Assembly: GCA_946623755.1 (NCBI GenBank)
Contig: CAMORK010000022.1
Location: forward strand, 1 to 35,628
Length of the DNA: 35,628 nucleotides
From: an uncultured Butyrivibrio sp.
Lineage (GTDB): Bacteria; Bacillota; Clostridia; Lachnospirales; Lachnospiraceae
Direction of reading: 5' to 3'
The notes under the pieces were generated by a model that worked only from the letters and a program-made list of their open reading frames with translations, was not told where the DNA came from and made no database searches. The translations under genes were made by a program, and so were the position numbers. The stretch's first letter is position 1; each line of letters starts with the position of its first letter. Below are positions 15,429-24,483 of this stretch, one piece after another.

Positions 15429-18308
15429 TCATTCCTCCTCTAATCCCCTGATATAGCTCTCCCTGGGTCCCAAGTAGGACTCCGGGATCTTTATTCCTTT
15501 TTTTATAAGCACTATCCTCTCAAGAACTATGCCCGGGCTGCAGCCGTAAAACTTAAGTTCATTTTCCCCTTTTACAAGCTTTACCGTGTCCCTGACGATC
15601 TTGACGCTGTTTATTGCTTCCTCACGCCACTGCGGGCTGAAGAAAAACTGGTTCTCAGGATCTCTGACGGTGTTTATTAGCTTTGTCTTACCGCCGTTTA
15701 CCGAGTATCCCAGGTACTGCTCCGGTTTAAAGGTAACCGGTGTTGTCGGTGCCAGTAAAAAGACTGCCTCGTACTCAGAATTTTCTGTCGCCACAAATCT
15801 GTATGTGACACTTGGTCTTGTCTTTCCCCGGTAAAAATCCTCTGTCACAGGAAATGCCTTGATGGCGCTTCCGCTCCTTCCGTAGGGAGAAAGAACTTTA
15901 AAGCCTCCCTTTTTGGTGTCAGCCTTTTCGGAAAAATGCTCAGCCTCCATGCAGATATATCCGTCACTCTCGATAAAAAGTCCCTTTGGAGCATCCGCGG
16001 GAGAAGCTTTCACCGTTACATGTGCGCATCCGATTCCAATGCCTTCTACAGTAAACGTGCCTGTGATCTTTTCTGACAAAAGAGCTTTATTCACCGAAAG
16101 GGTTATCCGCTCTCTCTTTTTGACCTCGCCCTCTGTCTTTGAAAACAAAATCCAGCTGCAATCGGTGCAGATCCTGTATTTGTAAGGGATCTCGCTTCCG
16201 CTTATCAGGTCAAATTCGATGCAGCTCACATCCGGTCTTAGCATGTCACTCCAGGTCTGGGGGTGATCATTCCACTCAAGGCCTGTCATGTAGTTCTCAT
16301 CCTCTGCTCTGGAAACCAGCATCCTCGGCGAATTGGCCCCATATACAAGATGCCTTATTGGATATCTGTTATCCTCTTCGTTCCAGTTGATAAAGCCCAC
16401 ATGCTCCGATCTGCCAAAGCCTTTGTAATAGCCGCCGTCCACCGTTTCATACTCATCAATGATACGGGCATCTTCTTTTACGCAAGCGTCAAGCTGCTCT
16501 GCAACATCGTTGGCTTCAATCCTGTTCTGCATTGCAAAGAACTTGTTCCTGCCGGCCAGTATCCACATCTTCATGAGGTTGGCCGTTCCGCAGGCCGGAT
16601 AGTACAAAAGAGATATGAATGCCGAGAGGTTCTCGTCATCTATTCTCTTTTTAAGTGCAGCTGATTCCTTAAGTATCTCATCGCTGAGATTAAGGACCAT
16701 GTCTGCCTCTCCAAAGTGAAGAGGGTGGTAAACATCTGCATTCATGATCTCGTGGCGTCTCTTTTCAAGAAGAGAGGTGTAATCCCACAGGATCTTTTTT
16801 GCTTTGTTTCTTCCGGAGAGAGGAAGCATACCACCAAACTGCCTCTCAGCCCACTCATTTACATACTCCAAAGTGATGCCGGCATCTGTGCCGCCCCACT
16901 TATCTATATCGTAAGCAAGGTCTAGGAAGTAAGATAAACCAAGCTCCTGAGTGCCTATATCTCCAACGTTTGTGACCCATATCTGTCTTACTCCGAATTC
17001 GTAAGCCTGAGTCATCTGCTCCCACACTCTCGGGAGGTAGGTGGCTCCGATCCACTTAAAGGAATATGGTCCACCGTGCATATCCATGTGATAGTACATT
17101 CCGTATCCGCCGGGATGATCCATCATCTCTTTGGTAGGAAGTGTTCTAGTGTATCCGACATTGTTGTCCGAGAGGATCAGTGTTACGTCATCAAGAAGCG
17201 GATCGCCCATAAGGCCTTTAGTCTTCTCATCGCCGTAGAAGAATTCTTCCACCTCTGAGAAAAGAACTATCTGCCTCGGAACTTTACTGATATCCTCATC
17301 GACTGTCTCTTTGATAAGTTCGTTCTGAGTCTTAAGCACATCCCTTATCAGATCTATGTTGTCCTTAAGCGAAGCATCATCCCCAAGGATCCTTGAGTCT
17401 CTCTCACCTCGCATTCCGAGGGTTATTACATTTTCAAAGGACTTGTTTCTTATAAGTCCGTCTCTCCAGAAGCGGATTATTCCGTCTCTGTTCGCCCTGA
17501 AGTCCCAGGCATCACCGTAGATCGAGTTCTCTCCGCGAAGGAGTCTGTATTCCTCTCCGCTTCTCATGCATGGCTCGTGGTGGGAAGTGCTCATAACCAC
17601 ACCGTACTCATCTGCAAGTCTTGCGCTCTCAAGTCCCGGTCCGTCCATGCTGAAGTTCGATGCCCACATCGCAGGCCATAGGTAGTTGCCCTTAAGGCGA
17701 AGGAGAAGTTCGAAAACTCTTTCGTAACATTTGGCATTTATTCCGCCAAAGTGCTCTGTGGCCCAGTTTCCAAAGGCCGGCCATTCATCATTTATAAAAA
17801 ATCCTCTATACTTAACAGACGGCTCTTTGCTAACTGTATTCACATCATCTGTTAAAAAGACATTTTTCTTCCTTTTGGGTAAAACGTGATTCCAATTCAC
17901 AAGAGGTGATACCCCAAGAAGCTCGGACAAATGAAACAGTCCGTAGATGGTTCCGCGCTTGTCGCTTCCCGCGATAACTACCGCGTGCTCAACACCATCC
18001 AGGGGTTTGTCTATAACCTGAAAGCTGTAGACTTCCCACTTCCCTCTCACTTCCTCTAAATCTATCAGACCTCTTTCTTCCAGTTCATCAAGGTAATCGC
18101 TCTTGTCGACGGTTCCGTAGATTATCAGGTTCTTGCACTTACATCCCCTTGTGTACTCACCTGCGTGGAACCCTGTTACCAGGTACAGGTCCTGCCTTAC
18201 TAAAGCTGCTACCTTATTGACTCCGGGAAAAGACTTAGATTCGTAAGTGAACATTAACCTGTTATCAAAACTGACCTTTGACACTTTTACCCCCATCAGG
18301 TTTACCAT
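15429..18308 (-). CDS. GH115 alpha-glucuronidase, cytoplasmic
   Basis: Large (959 aa) glycoside hydrolase of family 115, which removes (4-O-methyl)glucuronic acid from internal and terminal xylose units. Family-typical motifs are FINDEWPAFGNW (171-182), KGNYLWPAMW (206-215), SHHEPC (242-247), GMRGERD, LSDNNVGYTRTLP and YYHMDMHGGPYSFKW. The C-terminal sandwich domain ends in the family-like YLGPRESY. No signal peptide is seen, so it acts on imported oligosaccharides, unlike many secreted homologues. It heads the importer operon. No strong ribosome binding site precedes the ATG at 18308; ATG at 18296 is the alternative start. Family assignment is strong; exact catalytic residues are not assigned here. 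Confidence 0.92.
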   Translation of the reverse strand: MVNLMGVKVSKVSFDNRLMFTYESKSFPGVNKVAALVRQDLYLVTGFHAGEYTRGCKCKNLIIYGTVDKSDYLDELEERGLIDLEEVRGKWEVYSFQVIDKPLDGVEHAVVIAGSDKRGTIYGLFHLSELLGVSPLVNWNHVLPKRKKNVFLTDDVNTVSKEPSVKYRGFFINDEWPAFGNWATEHFGGINAKCYERVFELLLRLKGNYLWPAMWASNFSMDGPGLESARLADEYGVVMSTSHHEPCMRSGEEYRLLRGENSIYGDAWDFRANRDGIIRFWRDGLIRNKSFENVITLGMRGERDSRILGDDASLKDNIDLIRDVLKTQNELIKETVDEDISKVPRQIVLFSEVEEFFYGDEKTKGLMGDPLLDDVTLILSDNNVGYTRTLPTKEMMDHPGGYGMYYHMDMHGGPYSFKWIGATYLPRVWEQMTQAYEFGVRQIWVTNVGDIGTQELGLSYFLDLAYDIDKWGGTDAGITLEYVNEWAERQFGGMLPLSGRNKAKKILWDYTSLLEKRRHEIMNADVYHPLHFGEADMVLNLSDEILKESAALKKRIDDENLSAFISLLYYPACGTANLMKMWILAGRNKFFAMQNRIEANDVAEQLDACVKEDARIIDEYETVDGGYYKGFGRSEHVGFINWNEEDNRYPIRHLVYGANSPRMLVSRAEDENYMTGLEWNDHPQTWSDMLRPDVSCIEFDLISGSEIPYKYRICTDCSWILFSKTEGEVKKRERITLSVNKALLSEKITGTFTVEGIGIGCAHVTVKASPADAPKGLFIESDGYICMEAEHFSEKADTKKGGFKVLSPYGRSGSAIKAFPVTEDFYRGKTRPSVTYRFVATENSEYEAVFLLAPTTPVTFKPEQYLGYSVNGGKTKLINTVRDPENQFFFSPQWREEAINSVKIVRDTVKLVKGENELKFYGCSPGIVLERIVLIKKGIKIPESYLGPRESYIRGLEEE

Positions 18309-18402
18309 TCCACTTTTGCTTGTTGATGTTTCCCCATTTGAATGCTATAAATAAATCATAGGGCATGGGATTTTAATATAAATACACAAAAAACCATATA
18401 TT

Positions 18403-18431
18403 TTTTGCATTTTCCGATATAAAATGCACAA
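18403..18431. promoter_or_regulatory. Inverted repeat over the first AraC promoter, candidate operator
   Basis: TGCATTTT (18406-18413) and AAAATGCA (18421-18428) form a perfect 8+8 inverted repeat with a 7-base spacer, extending to 11 bp with one mismatch. A TATAAA -10 candidate (18418-18423) for the AraC gene lies inside it. The site is in the 149-base divergent region between GH115 (-) and AraC (+), so one protein bound here could control both. No good -35 is seen for either gene. Confidence 0.55.
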
Positions 18432-18457
18432 GCTCTTTTCCCATGTAAAGGAGAGGT

Positions 18458-19318
18458 ATGAAAAAGTGTCTGAACTTCCCGTATACCGTGATCGACAGTG
18501 AGATCATCTGCGAGCATAAAAGAGCCCGTATAGACCCCACTGATATCAGCACCGTTCACAATCACGACGGTTATGAAATTGTTCTTTTCTTAAAAGGGGA
18601 TGTAAATCTGATGGTGGAACCCGAGCTCTTCAAGATGCAGCCCGGGGATATTTTCTTTGTAAGCCCACTGGTGTTCCACGGCGTAGATCTCGAGGATGTC
18701 AGCGGTTATGAGAGGATCGTCATCAATGTTCAGTATGAATATCTTAGGAACCTTGGCGACGCAGAGACTGATTTCAGCACACTCTTCAGGAGCACGGAAT
18801 CCGCAAACATGAATCACCTGCGCATTCCGGTTGAATCAATCCCAAAGTTTGTTTCCATTGCAAAAAAGCTTGAGGAGGCGCTCCACAGCAACGCCTATGG
18901 TCACAGCATTCTTGCAAAGGCCTATCTTGCTGAGTTTCTTCTCCTGAGCTGCAAATACTCGGAGAATGTTCCTCCCCAGAAAAAAAGCAGCACTATGCCG
19001 GTTGCTGTGGCAAAAGTGCTGGAGTACGTCGACAAACATCTGTCGGACGAAATTACTATAAATGCTATGTCTGCAGAGCTTCACTACAGCAGCGACCACT
19101 TGAGCCGCGCCTTTAGCGAAGCTACCGGAGACTCTCTTAAACATTACATTAATGCAAAAAAAATTGCTCTTGCACAAAAATTATTGCTGGAAAACAACTC
19201 TCCCTACGATGTGTGCTTCATGGTGGGATACAACAATTATTCCAGCTTTTCAAGACGTTTTTCAAATCAGATAGGCGTCTCGCCCAAGCAGTATCAGCTT
19301 TCTAACCGCGTGGGCTGA
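18458..19318 (+). CDS. AraC-family transcriptional regulator (cupin plus double HTH)
   Basis: Regulator of 286 aa. Residues 1-150 contain an AraC-type cupin sensor (HNHDGYEIVLFLKGDVNL, MQPGDIFFVSPLVFHGV). The C-terminal 100 residues hold two helix-turn-helix motifs: first near 200-225 (INAMSAELHYSSDHLSRAF), second near 250-280 (VCFMVGYNNYSSFSRRFSNQIGVSPKQY). AAAGGAG precedes the ATG. It is divergent from the GH115-importer operon, which is its likely target, and convergent with GH67 with an 11-base gap. Family members usually activate sugar genes when the ligand binds the cupin. Ligand unknown. Confidence 0.92.
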   Translation: MKKCLNFPYTVIDSEIICEHKRARIDPTDISTVHNHDGYEIVLFLKGDVNLMVEPELFKMQPGDIFFVSPLVFHGVDLEDVSGYERIVINVQYEYLRNLGDAETDFSTLFRSTESANMNHLRIPVESIPKFVSIAKKLEEALHSNAYGHSILAKAYLAEFLLLSCKYSENVPPQKKSSTMPVAVAKVLEYVDKHLSDEITINAMSAELHYSSDHLSRAFSEATGDSLKHYINAKKIALAQKLLLENNSPYDVCFMVGYNNYSSFSRRFSNQIGVSPKQYQLSNRVG

Positions 19319-19329
19319 CAAACGGCCGC

Positions 19330-21294
19330 TCAATAAATGGTTCTGCCTTTCTCATCGGCAATGCCGCTTTTCCTGTAGAAGTAGGAGTTCACCTGATCTC
19401 TCCACTCTCTGGCATTATCGAGCTGAAGGTCGAACCTTTCTTTTACTCTTGAATAAACTTCTTCCGAAACCGCATCCTTAATGCTGTCCCAGTCTGATGC
19501 AAGGCCTCTTGCCTCTTCTTCCCCCTGAAAATGACTGTCGTAAATATGCTGAATCAGCGTCTTGCCTGTCTTAAGCTCCCATGTATAAGGAATATGATGG
19601 AAGAAAAGAAGAAGTTCCTCCGGACAGGTATGCGGATCATTGTAGAGCTTTGCATTTTCCGGGTAGTACTGCTGGGCATAGCCTGTTCCCTTATCTGTTC
19701 TGTCTACACCGATTCCAAGGTGATCGGCTCTGTGATAGGTTCCCCATCTTGAATACTCATATCCGTCAACGCTTGGTCCGTAGTGTCCGTTTGGTGTTAC
19801 CATCCAGCCTATTCCCAGCGGTGATGTGTATCTCTCATAAATTTCGCGGGACCTCAGCAGCATGCTGCAGAGAATATCTTCTTCCTTCGCAGGAAGGTTC
19901 AGTGTCTGTCTGATCCACTCTCTCGCAATCTCCTCAGCTGTCAGATCCGTGTTAAAAGACAATCTTCCAAAGCCGTAAGTATTGGCTGCAGCAAGGTCAT
20001 CTCCTGTCCAGTTCATGTCGTTTCCGGTGTTGATAACTGCTGCCATTCCACCGAGCCTGTTGCCCATGGTGCGACCGCTTACAACGTCAGCCACAGTGTC
20101 TTTTTCCTGCGCGCAGTGTGTGTGGAAGTCAAGAACCTCCTTGAACAACGGGATCAGATAGCAAAGGTCGATCTGGTGTCCCGTATACTCCTGAGCAACC
20201 TGCACTTCAAGCATCTGATTGGTTTTGGTAAGTCCTCCCAAAAGAGGAGATACGGGTTCGCGGATCTGGAAATCCATAGGTCCGTTCTTTATCTGAAGAA
20301 TGACATTGTCATGATAAGCTCCGTCAAGATCTTTGAAATAATCATATCCGGCTCTTGCTCTGTCAGTCTTGGTATCGCGCCAGTCCTGAGTGCAGTTATA
20401 TACAAAGCATCTCCAGATGATTATTCCGCCGTAAGGGGCGATCACATCTGCCAGCATATTGGCACCATCTGCCTGAGTTCTTCCGTAAGTGAAAGGTCCC
20501 GGTCTTCCCTCTGAGTCCGCCTTTACAAGGAATCCTCCAAGGCCCGGCAAGTTCTCGTATACCTCTTTTATCTTCTCTTCCCACCAGGAGATCACATTAC
20601 CGTCAAGAGGATCACAGGTATCCATACCTCCGATCTCAATAGGAGATGCGAAGTTCAGCGACATGTAAAGCTTTATTCCATAGCCCCCGAAAATCTCTGA
20701 CAGTTCTTTTAACTTATTAAAGTATCTGTCGGTGATAAGATATGAAGCTGCTCCTTTGACATTTACATTGTTTATAACAACACCGTTGATGCCGATACTG
20801 GCCATAAAACGGGCATAATCTCTGGTTCTGTCATTTATTACGATCTCTTCGTTTTCAAAAAAGAATGACTCTCCCGAATAGCCTCTCTCGATGCTGCCAT
20901 CCATGTTATCCCAGTGGTTCATCATTCTCAAAGGATTTGATGGAGATGCAGTTTCATTTACTTCAGCAGCTCTTTTGCCACAGGCTGTCTGTCTCAGAAT
21001 CGCAAAGACGCCGTAAAGAAGGCCACTAACATCCGATGCCTCAAGCAGTATTCCGCTGTCGCTGCCCTTTATGCTGTAGCCTTCAGAAGGAACAGCATCA
21101 CTTCTTGTTATCTTAAGCGTCATTGAATCACTGTCGCATCCGATGGAATCCATCCCCCTTTTAAACTCGCAAAGTGCATTTGATACAACCGCATCGGAAG
21201 CTGCAAATCCTTCCAATACAGTCTCCCATGTGCAATTACCTTCAAAGACTCTGTGATAAGTAAGCCACAGCTGTGTCCAATTAGTTGTTCTCAT
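19330..21294 (-). CDS. aguA: GH67 alpha-glucuronidase, cytoplasmic
   Basis: Family 67 enzyme of 654 aa that releases (4-O-methyl)glucuronic acid from the non-reducing terminal xylose of aldouronates. The acid catalyst is E262 in KADSEGRPGP. The general-base pair D341 (GPMDFQIREP) and E369 (VAQEYTGH) have the same spacing as E285/D364/E392 of the Geobacillus enzyme. No signal peptide, as expected for the family. The promoter overlaps face to face with that of the divergent second AraC gene. The ribosome binding site (AAGGGA) is rather far from the ATG. Together with GH115 it gives the cell two non-homologous enzymes for the same side group. Confidence 0.96.
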   Translation of the reverse strand: MRTTNWTQLWLTYHRVFEGNCTWETVLEGFAASDAVVSNALCEFKRGMDSIGCDSDSMTLKITRSDAVPSEGYSIKGSDSGILLEASDVSGLLYGVFAILRQTACGKRAAEVNETASPSNPLRMMNHWDNMDGSIERGYSGESFFFENEEIVINDRTRDYARFMASIGINGVVINNVNVKGAASYLITDRYFNKLKELSEIFGGYGIKLYMSLNFASPIEIGGMDTCDPLDGNVISWWEEKIKEVYENLPGLGGFLVKADSEGRPGPFTYGRTQADGANMLADVIAPYGGIIIWRCFVYNCTQDWRDTKTDRARAGYDYFKDLDGAYHDNVILQIKNGPMDFQIREPVSPLLGGLTKTNQMLEVQVAQEYTGHQIDLCYLIPLFKEVLDFHTHCAQEKDTVADVVSGRTMGNRLGGMAAVINTGNDMNWTGDDLAAANTYGFGRLSFNTDLTAEEIAREWIRQTLNLPAKEEDILCSMLLRSREIYERYTSPLGIGWMVTPNGHYGPSVDGYEYSRWGTYHRADHLGIGVDRTDKGTGYAQQYYPENAKLYNDPHTCPEELLLFFHHIPYTWELKTGKTLIQHIYDSHFQGEEEARGLASDWDSIKDAVSEEVYSRVKERFDLQLDNAREWRDQVNSYFYRKSGIADEKGRTIY

Positions 21295-21325
21295 AAAAAT
21301 CTTTTTCCCTTTCGTAACACAATAT

Positions 21326-21355
21326 TTGCACGCTCTTGACGTATAATGCTAGAAT
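21326..21355 (+). promoter_or_regulatory. Predicted promoter of the second AraC gene
   Basis: -35 TTGCAC (21326-21331), 18-bp spacer, -10 TAGAAT (21350-21355), with the start point near 21362 and ATG at 21394. It overlaps the opposing GH67 promoter, so the two cannot be occupied at once. Confidence 0.5.
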
Positions 21356-21368
21356 ATCTACGAGTTAA
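21340..21368 (-). promoter_or_regulatory. Predicted promoter of the GH67 gene
   Basis: Minus strand: -35 TTAACT (21363-21368), 17-bp spacer, -10 TATACG (21340-21345). Both boxes are weak (4 of 6), as expected for an activator-dependent promoter. The leader is about 39 bases. Confidence 0.4.
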
Positions 21369-21393
21369 CATATATCTCAAAGGAGAATGATCC

Positions 21394-22299
21394 ATGATCG
21401 AAGACATCAACGCCCAGTCAAGAGAAGACATATACTACGACACTTTAAAAGGCGTCCTTCTGTATCACAACACATTAAATGAATATCCGCTCCACTGGCA
21501 CAACGAAGTAGAGCTTATTCTTCCTCTGTCCGGATCATTCCAGGTTAAGTTTCACAATGATTCATCTGCAGTCGTCAACTGCGTTCCCGGAGACATTATG
21601 CTCATCGCCCCCGGAACTCTTCACGAGTACCTCTCTGTTGCACCCGGCGGAGAGAAGATGATACTTCTCTTCGACTTTGCAAGATATTCCCAGGTCTCAC
21701 AGATGGTTCCTCTCCTTAAAACTCTTCCGCCCTACGTTCACGTAAGGCAGAGCCAGTTCCCTGTTGAGGCAGCCCGTCTTCAGAATTACTTCTGGGAGAT
21801 AGAGCGTCTCTATGGAGAGAGTGATGAATTTCTTCAGATTTCTGTATATTCTCTGGTGACTCTGATCCTCGCCCAGATCGGCAGCATGCATCTTGTGGAT
21901 GCCATCGCTCCCGCAGGCTCTTCAGATTCCCAGTCCAAAAACATTGAAAAGCTCGTAGCTGTAACCAACTATATCGATTCCCACAGAAGTGAGGATCTCT
22001 CAGTTGAGCAGCTTGCTGAGCTTGCAGGCTTTTCCAAGTACCACTTCGAGAGGCTCTTTAAGTCCTCAATGGGCATCTCCTGCTATCAGTACATAACCAA
22101 GCGTCGTGTGATGATGGCCCAGGAGCTCCTCGGCGACACAGACCTCTCAGTCATGGACATCGCCCTTCAGTCAGGGTTCTTTTCTCTTTCAACCTTCAAC
22201 CGTGTCTTCAAGGACATGAACGGCTGCTCACCTACCGAGTACCGCAAGATGTACCTCCAGGGTGCCGACGTCGCCGGCAGAACCTACTCCAAACAGTAA
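21394..22299 (+). CDS. AraC-family transcriptional regulator (second copy)
   Basis: Regulator of 301 aa with an N-terminal cupin (HWHNEVELILPLSGSFQV, VPGDIMLIAPGTLHEY, residues about 30-75) and a C-terminal AraC DNA-binding domain (about 190-290; LAELAGFSKYHFERLFK and IALQSGFFSLSTFNRVFKD helix-turn-helix segments). AAGGAG lies 7 bases before the ATG. It is divergent from GH67 and is followed by a large palindrome instead of a classical terminator. It is a different subtype from the first AraC gene and probably senses another sugar of the same polymer. Target genes are inferred, GH67 first. Confidence 0.92.
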   Translation: MIEDINAQSREDIYYDTLKGVLLYHNTLNEYPLHWHNEVELILPLSGSFQVKFHNDSSAVVNCVPGDIMLIAPGTLHEYLSVAPGGEKMILLFDFARYSQVSQMVPLLKTLPPYVHVRQSQFPVEAARLQNYFWEIERLYGESDEFLQISVYSLVTLILAQIGSMHLVDAIAPAGSSDSQSKNIEKLVAVTNYIDSHRSEDLSVEQLAELAGFSKYHFERLFKSSMGISCYQYITKRRVMMAQELLGDTDLSVMDIALQSGFFSLSTFNRVFKDMNGCSPTEYRKMYLQGADVAGRTYSKQ

Positions 22300-22304
22300 G
22301 GTCC

Positions 22305-22480
22305 GAAAGATATTGGCTGCTGTCGTCAAAAATTGACTCGGTCACCTTGAGCACGCTCTCGCTCGTCCTCGTTGGTAGCGGTACTAAGCGCCTAAAGGAC
22401 AGTCGCTAAGTACCGACCACGAGCAACGACTCTTCGGTTGCCCGAGTAGCAATTTCATCCGCCACCATCCAATATCTTTC
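22305..22480. repeat. 176-bp nested imperfect palindrome (MITE/REP-like)
   Basis: The ends are a perfect 12-bp inverted repeat, GAAAGATATTGG (22305-22316) and CCAATATCTTTC (22469-22480). Inside, successive arms pair in order: 22330-22335 with 22450-22455, 22336-22346 with 22436-22447 (one bulge, one mismatch), 22361-22366 with 22419-22424, 22374-22385 with 22409-22418, and 22387-22390 with 22404-22407, leaving a 13-base apex loop. It carries no open frame. No target-site duplication is evident. It begins 6 bases after the AraC stop and lies between convergent genes, so it can also act as a barrier to transcription. It resembles non-autonomous palindromic elements in form; the family is not identified. 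Confidence 0.7.
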
Positions 22481-22559
22481 TCACTCACAAGTCATGGGGA
22501 CGGTTCTCTTGGCTCCTTTTCTACGCCCACAAGGCACTTCTAACTGAATATGTAGAAAA

Positions 22560-24464
22560 TCATTTTACTTTGATCTCGAAAGGTCCCATCGGGAGGTTGG
22601 CCTTGTTGTAGATCATTGCTCCGTTATATGTGTAGGAAACAAGATACTTAACTTTCTCTATCTTTTCTGCCTTAAGATTTGTCTGAAGTTCAATAGCTTC
22701 ATTCACAATCCTGGCCTTAGCCTCGTACTCTTTTCCTTTATCATCAACTACGACAAAATCGCGAATCTCGCTACCCTTACCAATATCTCTGGCAACCATG
22801 CCATCTGCGTGGTCAAACATGATCTCCACCGTACTGCCCTTCATAAGTCCCGAACTCATAGCCTTAACTGAAACCGGGATAGGTGTGGGACCTGTATACT
22901 CGCCGGCATAGCCGTAGCGAAGATGAGCTGCCCAAAGTGCCAGGCGCTTACCGATCCTGCGCTTTCCGGTAGGATGCAGATCATTGTCCTCACCAAGGTC
23001 CATATTTACTGTCATTCCAACCATAGGATCATCCAGAAGCCTTGCCTGTTTAAGCCTGAACTCCGGCCATGGATCGGCCACAGGTTCAACATCAATTACA
23101 AAGTTGGGGAGCTGAACCAGGATGTAAGGAAGGTTCTCCTCACCCCATTTATCTCTGTATCCTTTGATCATGCGCCTTGAAAGATCTGTATAATCCCAGG
23201 GCTCATGAGTATTGGATTCTCCCTGATACCAGATAACTCCGTCAATCGGGAAGTTGTGGCATGGTGCTGTCATTGCGTTGTAAAGACCTGTCGGATGCCA
23301 GTTGATAAAGTCTGTAGGCGGGATCTCATCGCATCTTGCAGCAACCTTGTAGTACCATGTTCCGTCAAGCCTTACCTCTGCTTCGTCGTTGAATATCTTG
23401 TATTCCTTGTCCGGAGTGATCCTTCCAAGGCCGTATTCAACACAGAGCCTTATTACTATCACATTGTCCTTTTCTCTGGTAAGTCCCTCAGGGATATCAT
23501 ATTTTCTCGGAGGATACTGATATTCAATTCCTCCTACCTTGACGCCGTTAACAAAAACCTCGTCCCTGTCAACCAGAGTTCCGAGGAAAAGTCTTGCACT
23601 CTTGCCGGCAAGCTCCTTTGGAAGATCAAAGTTTCTTCTGAACCACACGGATCCGCACATCCCTGAAAGCTCTGTATCCTTAAACATTACAGGAATATCC
23701 ATTTCCTTCCAGCTGCGCTCATCAAGATCCTCTTTCATCCATTTCTCCGAAAGTCCCCTGTCAAGCTTATTAAGCTTCTCGCGCCAGAGTGTTCCGTTTA
23801 TTACATTCTTGTCTGCCTGACTCTTTCTGAAGTCATCGTCTGCGTACTTGTCAGCTTCAGCAATGAGCTCATCATACCCTTCAAGCATCTCTCTGGACAT
23901 CCAGGATGAAACCAAAGATCCGCCCAGTGAGGCATTTATAAATCCAACAGTCTGACCTGTTATCTTCTGAAGATATGCGGCAAAGAAATATCCTGTCGCA
24001 GAAAAATCCATTATGGTATCGCGGCTCACACGACTCCACGAACCGCTTCTGAGTTCCTCAAGAGGTCCGTGGAAGTCTGTATCTTCTAATATCTTAAAAG
24101 TCCTGATCCCGGGGTTCTCAGAGGTATGTGCAAGAGCCGGATATCTGTCCTTAACCCTTGTTATCGGAAGCTCCATATTGGACTGACCTGTGCAGAACCA
24201 TACGATACCTATCATTACGTCCTTGACAGCGATCTCTTCGTCCCTGTCATCCGAGACTATGAGTTCGTAAGGTCCGCCGCTCTCCCTGGCAGAGAGATAT
24301 ACATCAAATCTTCCGTTCTCATCAGTCCTGCCTGTAGACATGAGATTATCAAGCCTGACTTCAATCCCTGTGCCGGGCTCATCCCATCCCCATACGTGTA
24401 TTCTTTTTCTTCTTTGAATGACCATTCCGTCGGAAATGATCTTTGGAAGTACCAGTTTTCCCAT
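22560..24464 (-). CDS. Sialate-O-acetylesterase-like SGNH esterase (probable acetylxylan esterase)
   Basis: SGNH hydrolase of the DUF303/sialate O-acetylesterase family, 634 aa. An N-terminal beta domain (about 1-85) precedes the nucleophile S95 in TGQSNMEL. A galactose-binding-like insert (about 255-340, WFRRNFDLP, FVNGVKVG) splits the hydrolase domain, as in the family. GVIWYQGESN and the catalytic D/H motif DLHPTGKRRIG follow. No signal peptide, so it acts inside the cell. In xylan loci such proteins usually deacetylate xylo-oligosaccharides. The start was set at ATG 24464, with GGGG 7 bases upstream, rather than the in-frame TTG at 24470. It has its own -10 and hairpin upstream and follows a terminator. 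Confidence 0.85.
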   Translation of the reverse strand: MGKLVLPKIISDGMVIQRRKRIHVWGWDEPGTGIEVRLDNLMSTGRTDENGRFDVYLSARESGGPYELIVSDDRDEEIAVKDVMIGIVWFCTGQSNMELPITRVKDRYPALAHTSENPGIRTFKILEDTDFHGPLEELRSGSWSRVSRDTIMDFSATGYFFAAYLQKITGQTVGFINASLGGSLVSSWMSREMLEGYDELIAEADKYADDDFRKSQADKNVINGTLWREKLNKLDRGLSEKWMKEDLDERSWKEMDIPVMFKDTELSGMCGSVWFRRNFDLPKELAGKSARLFLGTLVDRDEVFVNGVKVGGIEYQYPPRKYDIPEGLTREKDNVIVIRLCVEYGLGRITPDKEYKIFNDEAEVRLDGTWYYKVAARCDEIPPTDFINWHPTGLYNAMTAPCHNFPIDGVIWYQGESNTHEPWDYTDLSRRMIKGYRDKWGEENLPYILVQLPNFVIDVEPVADPWPEFRLKQARLLDDPMVGMTVNMDLGEDNDLHPTGKRRIGKRLALWAAHLRYGYAGEYTGPTPIPVSVKAMSSGLMKGSTVEIMFDHADGMVARDIGKGSEIRDFVVVDDKGKEYEAKARIVNEAIELQTNLKAEKIEKVKYLVSYTYNGAMIYNKANLPMGPFEIKVK

Positions 24465-24483
24465 AATCAAACCCCATGTTTCC

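Noticed and set aside
19649..19661. TTTGCATTTTCCG in the GH67 coding sequence matches 13 bases of the AraC promoter repeat at 18404-18416.
   Set aside because: It lies inside a conserved coding stretch (PENAK) and lacks the second half-site, so it is most likely chance.
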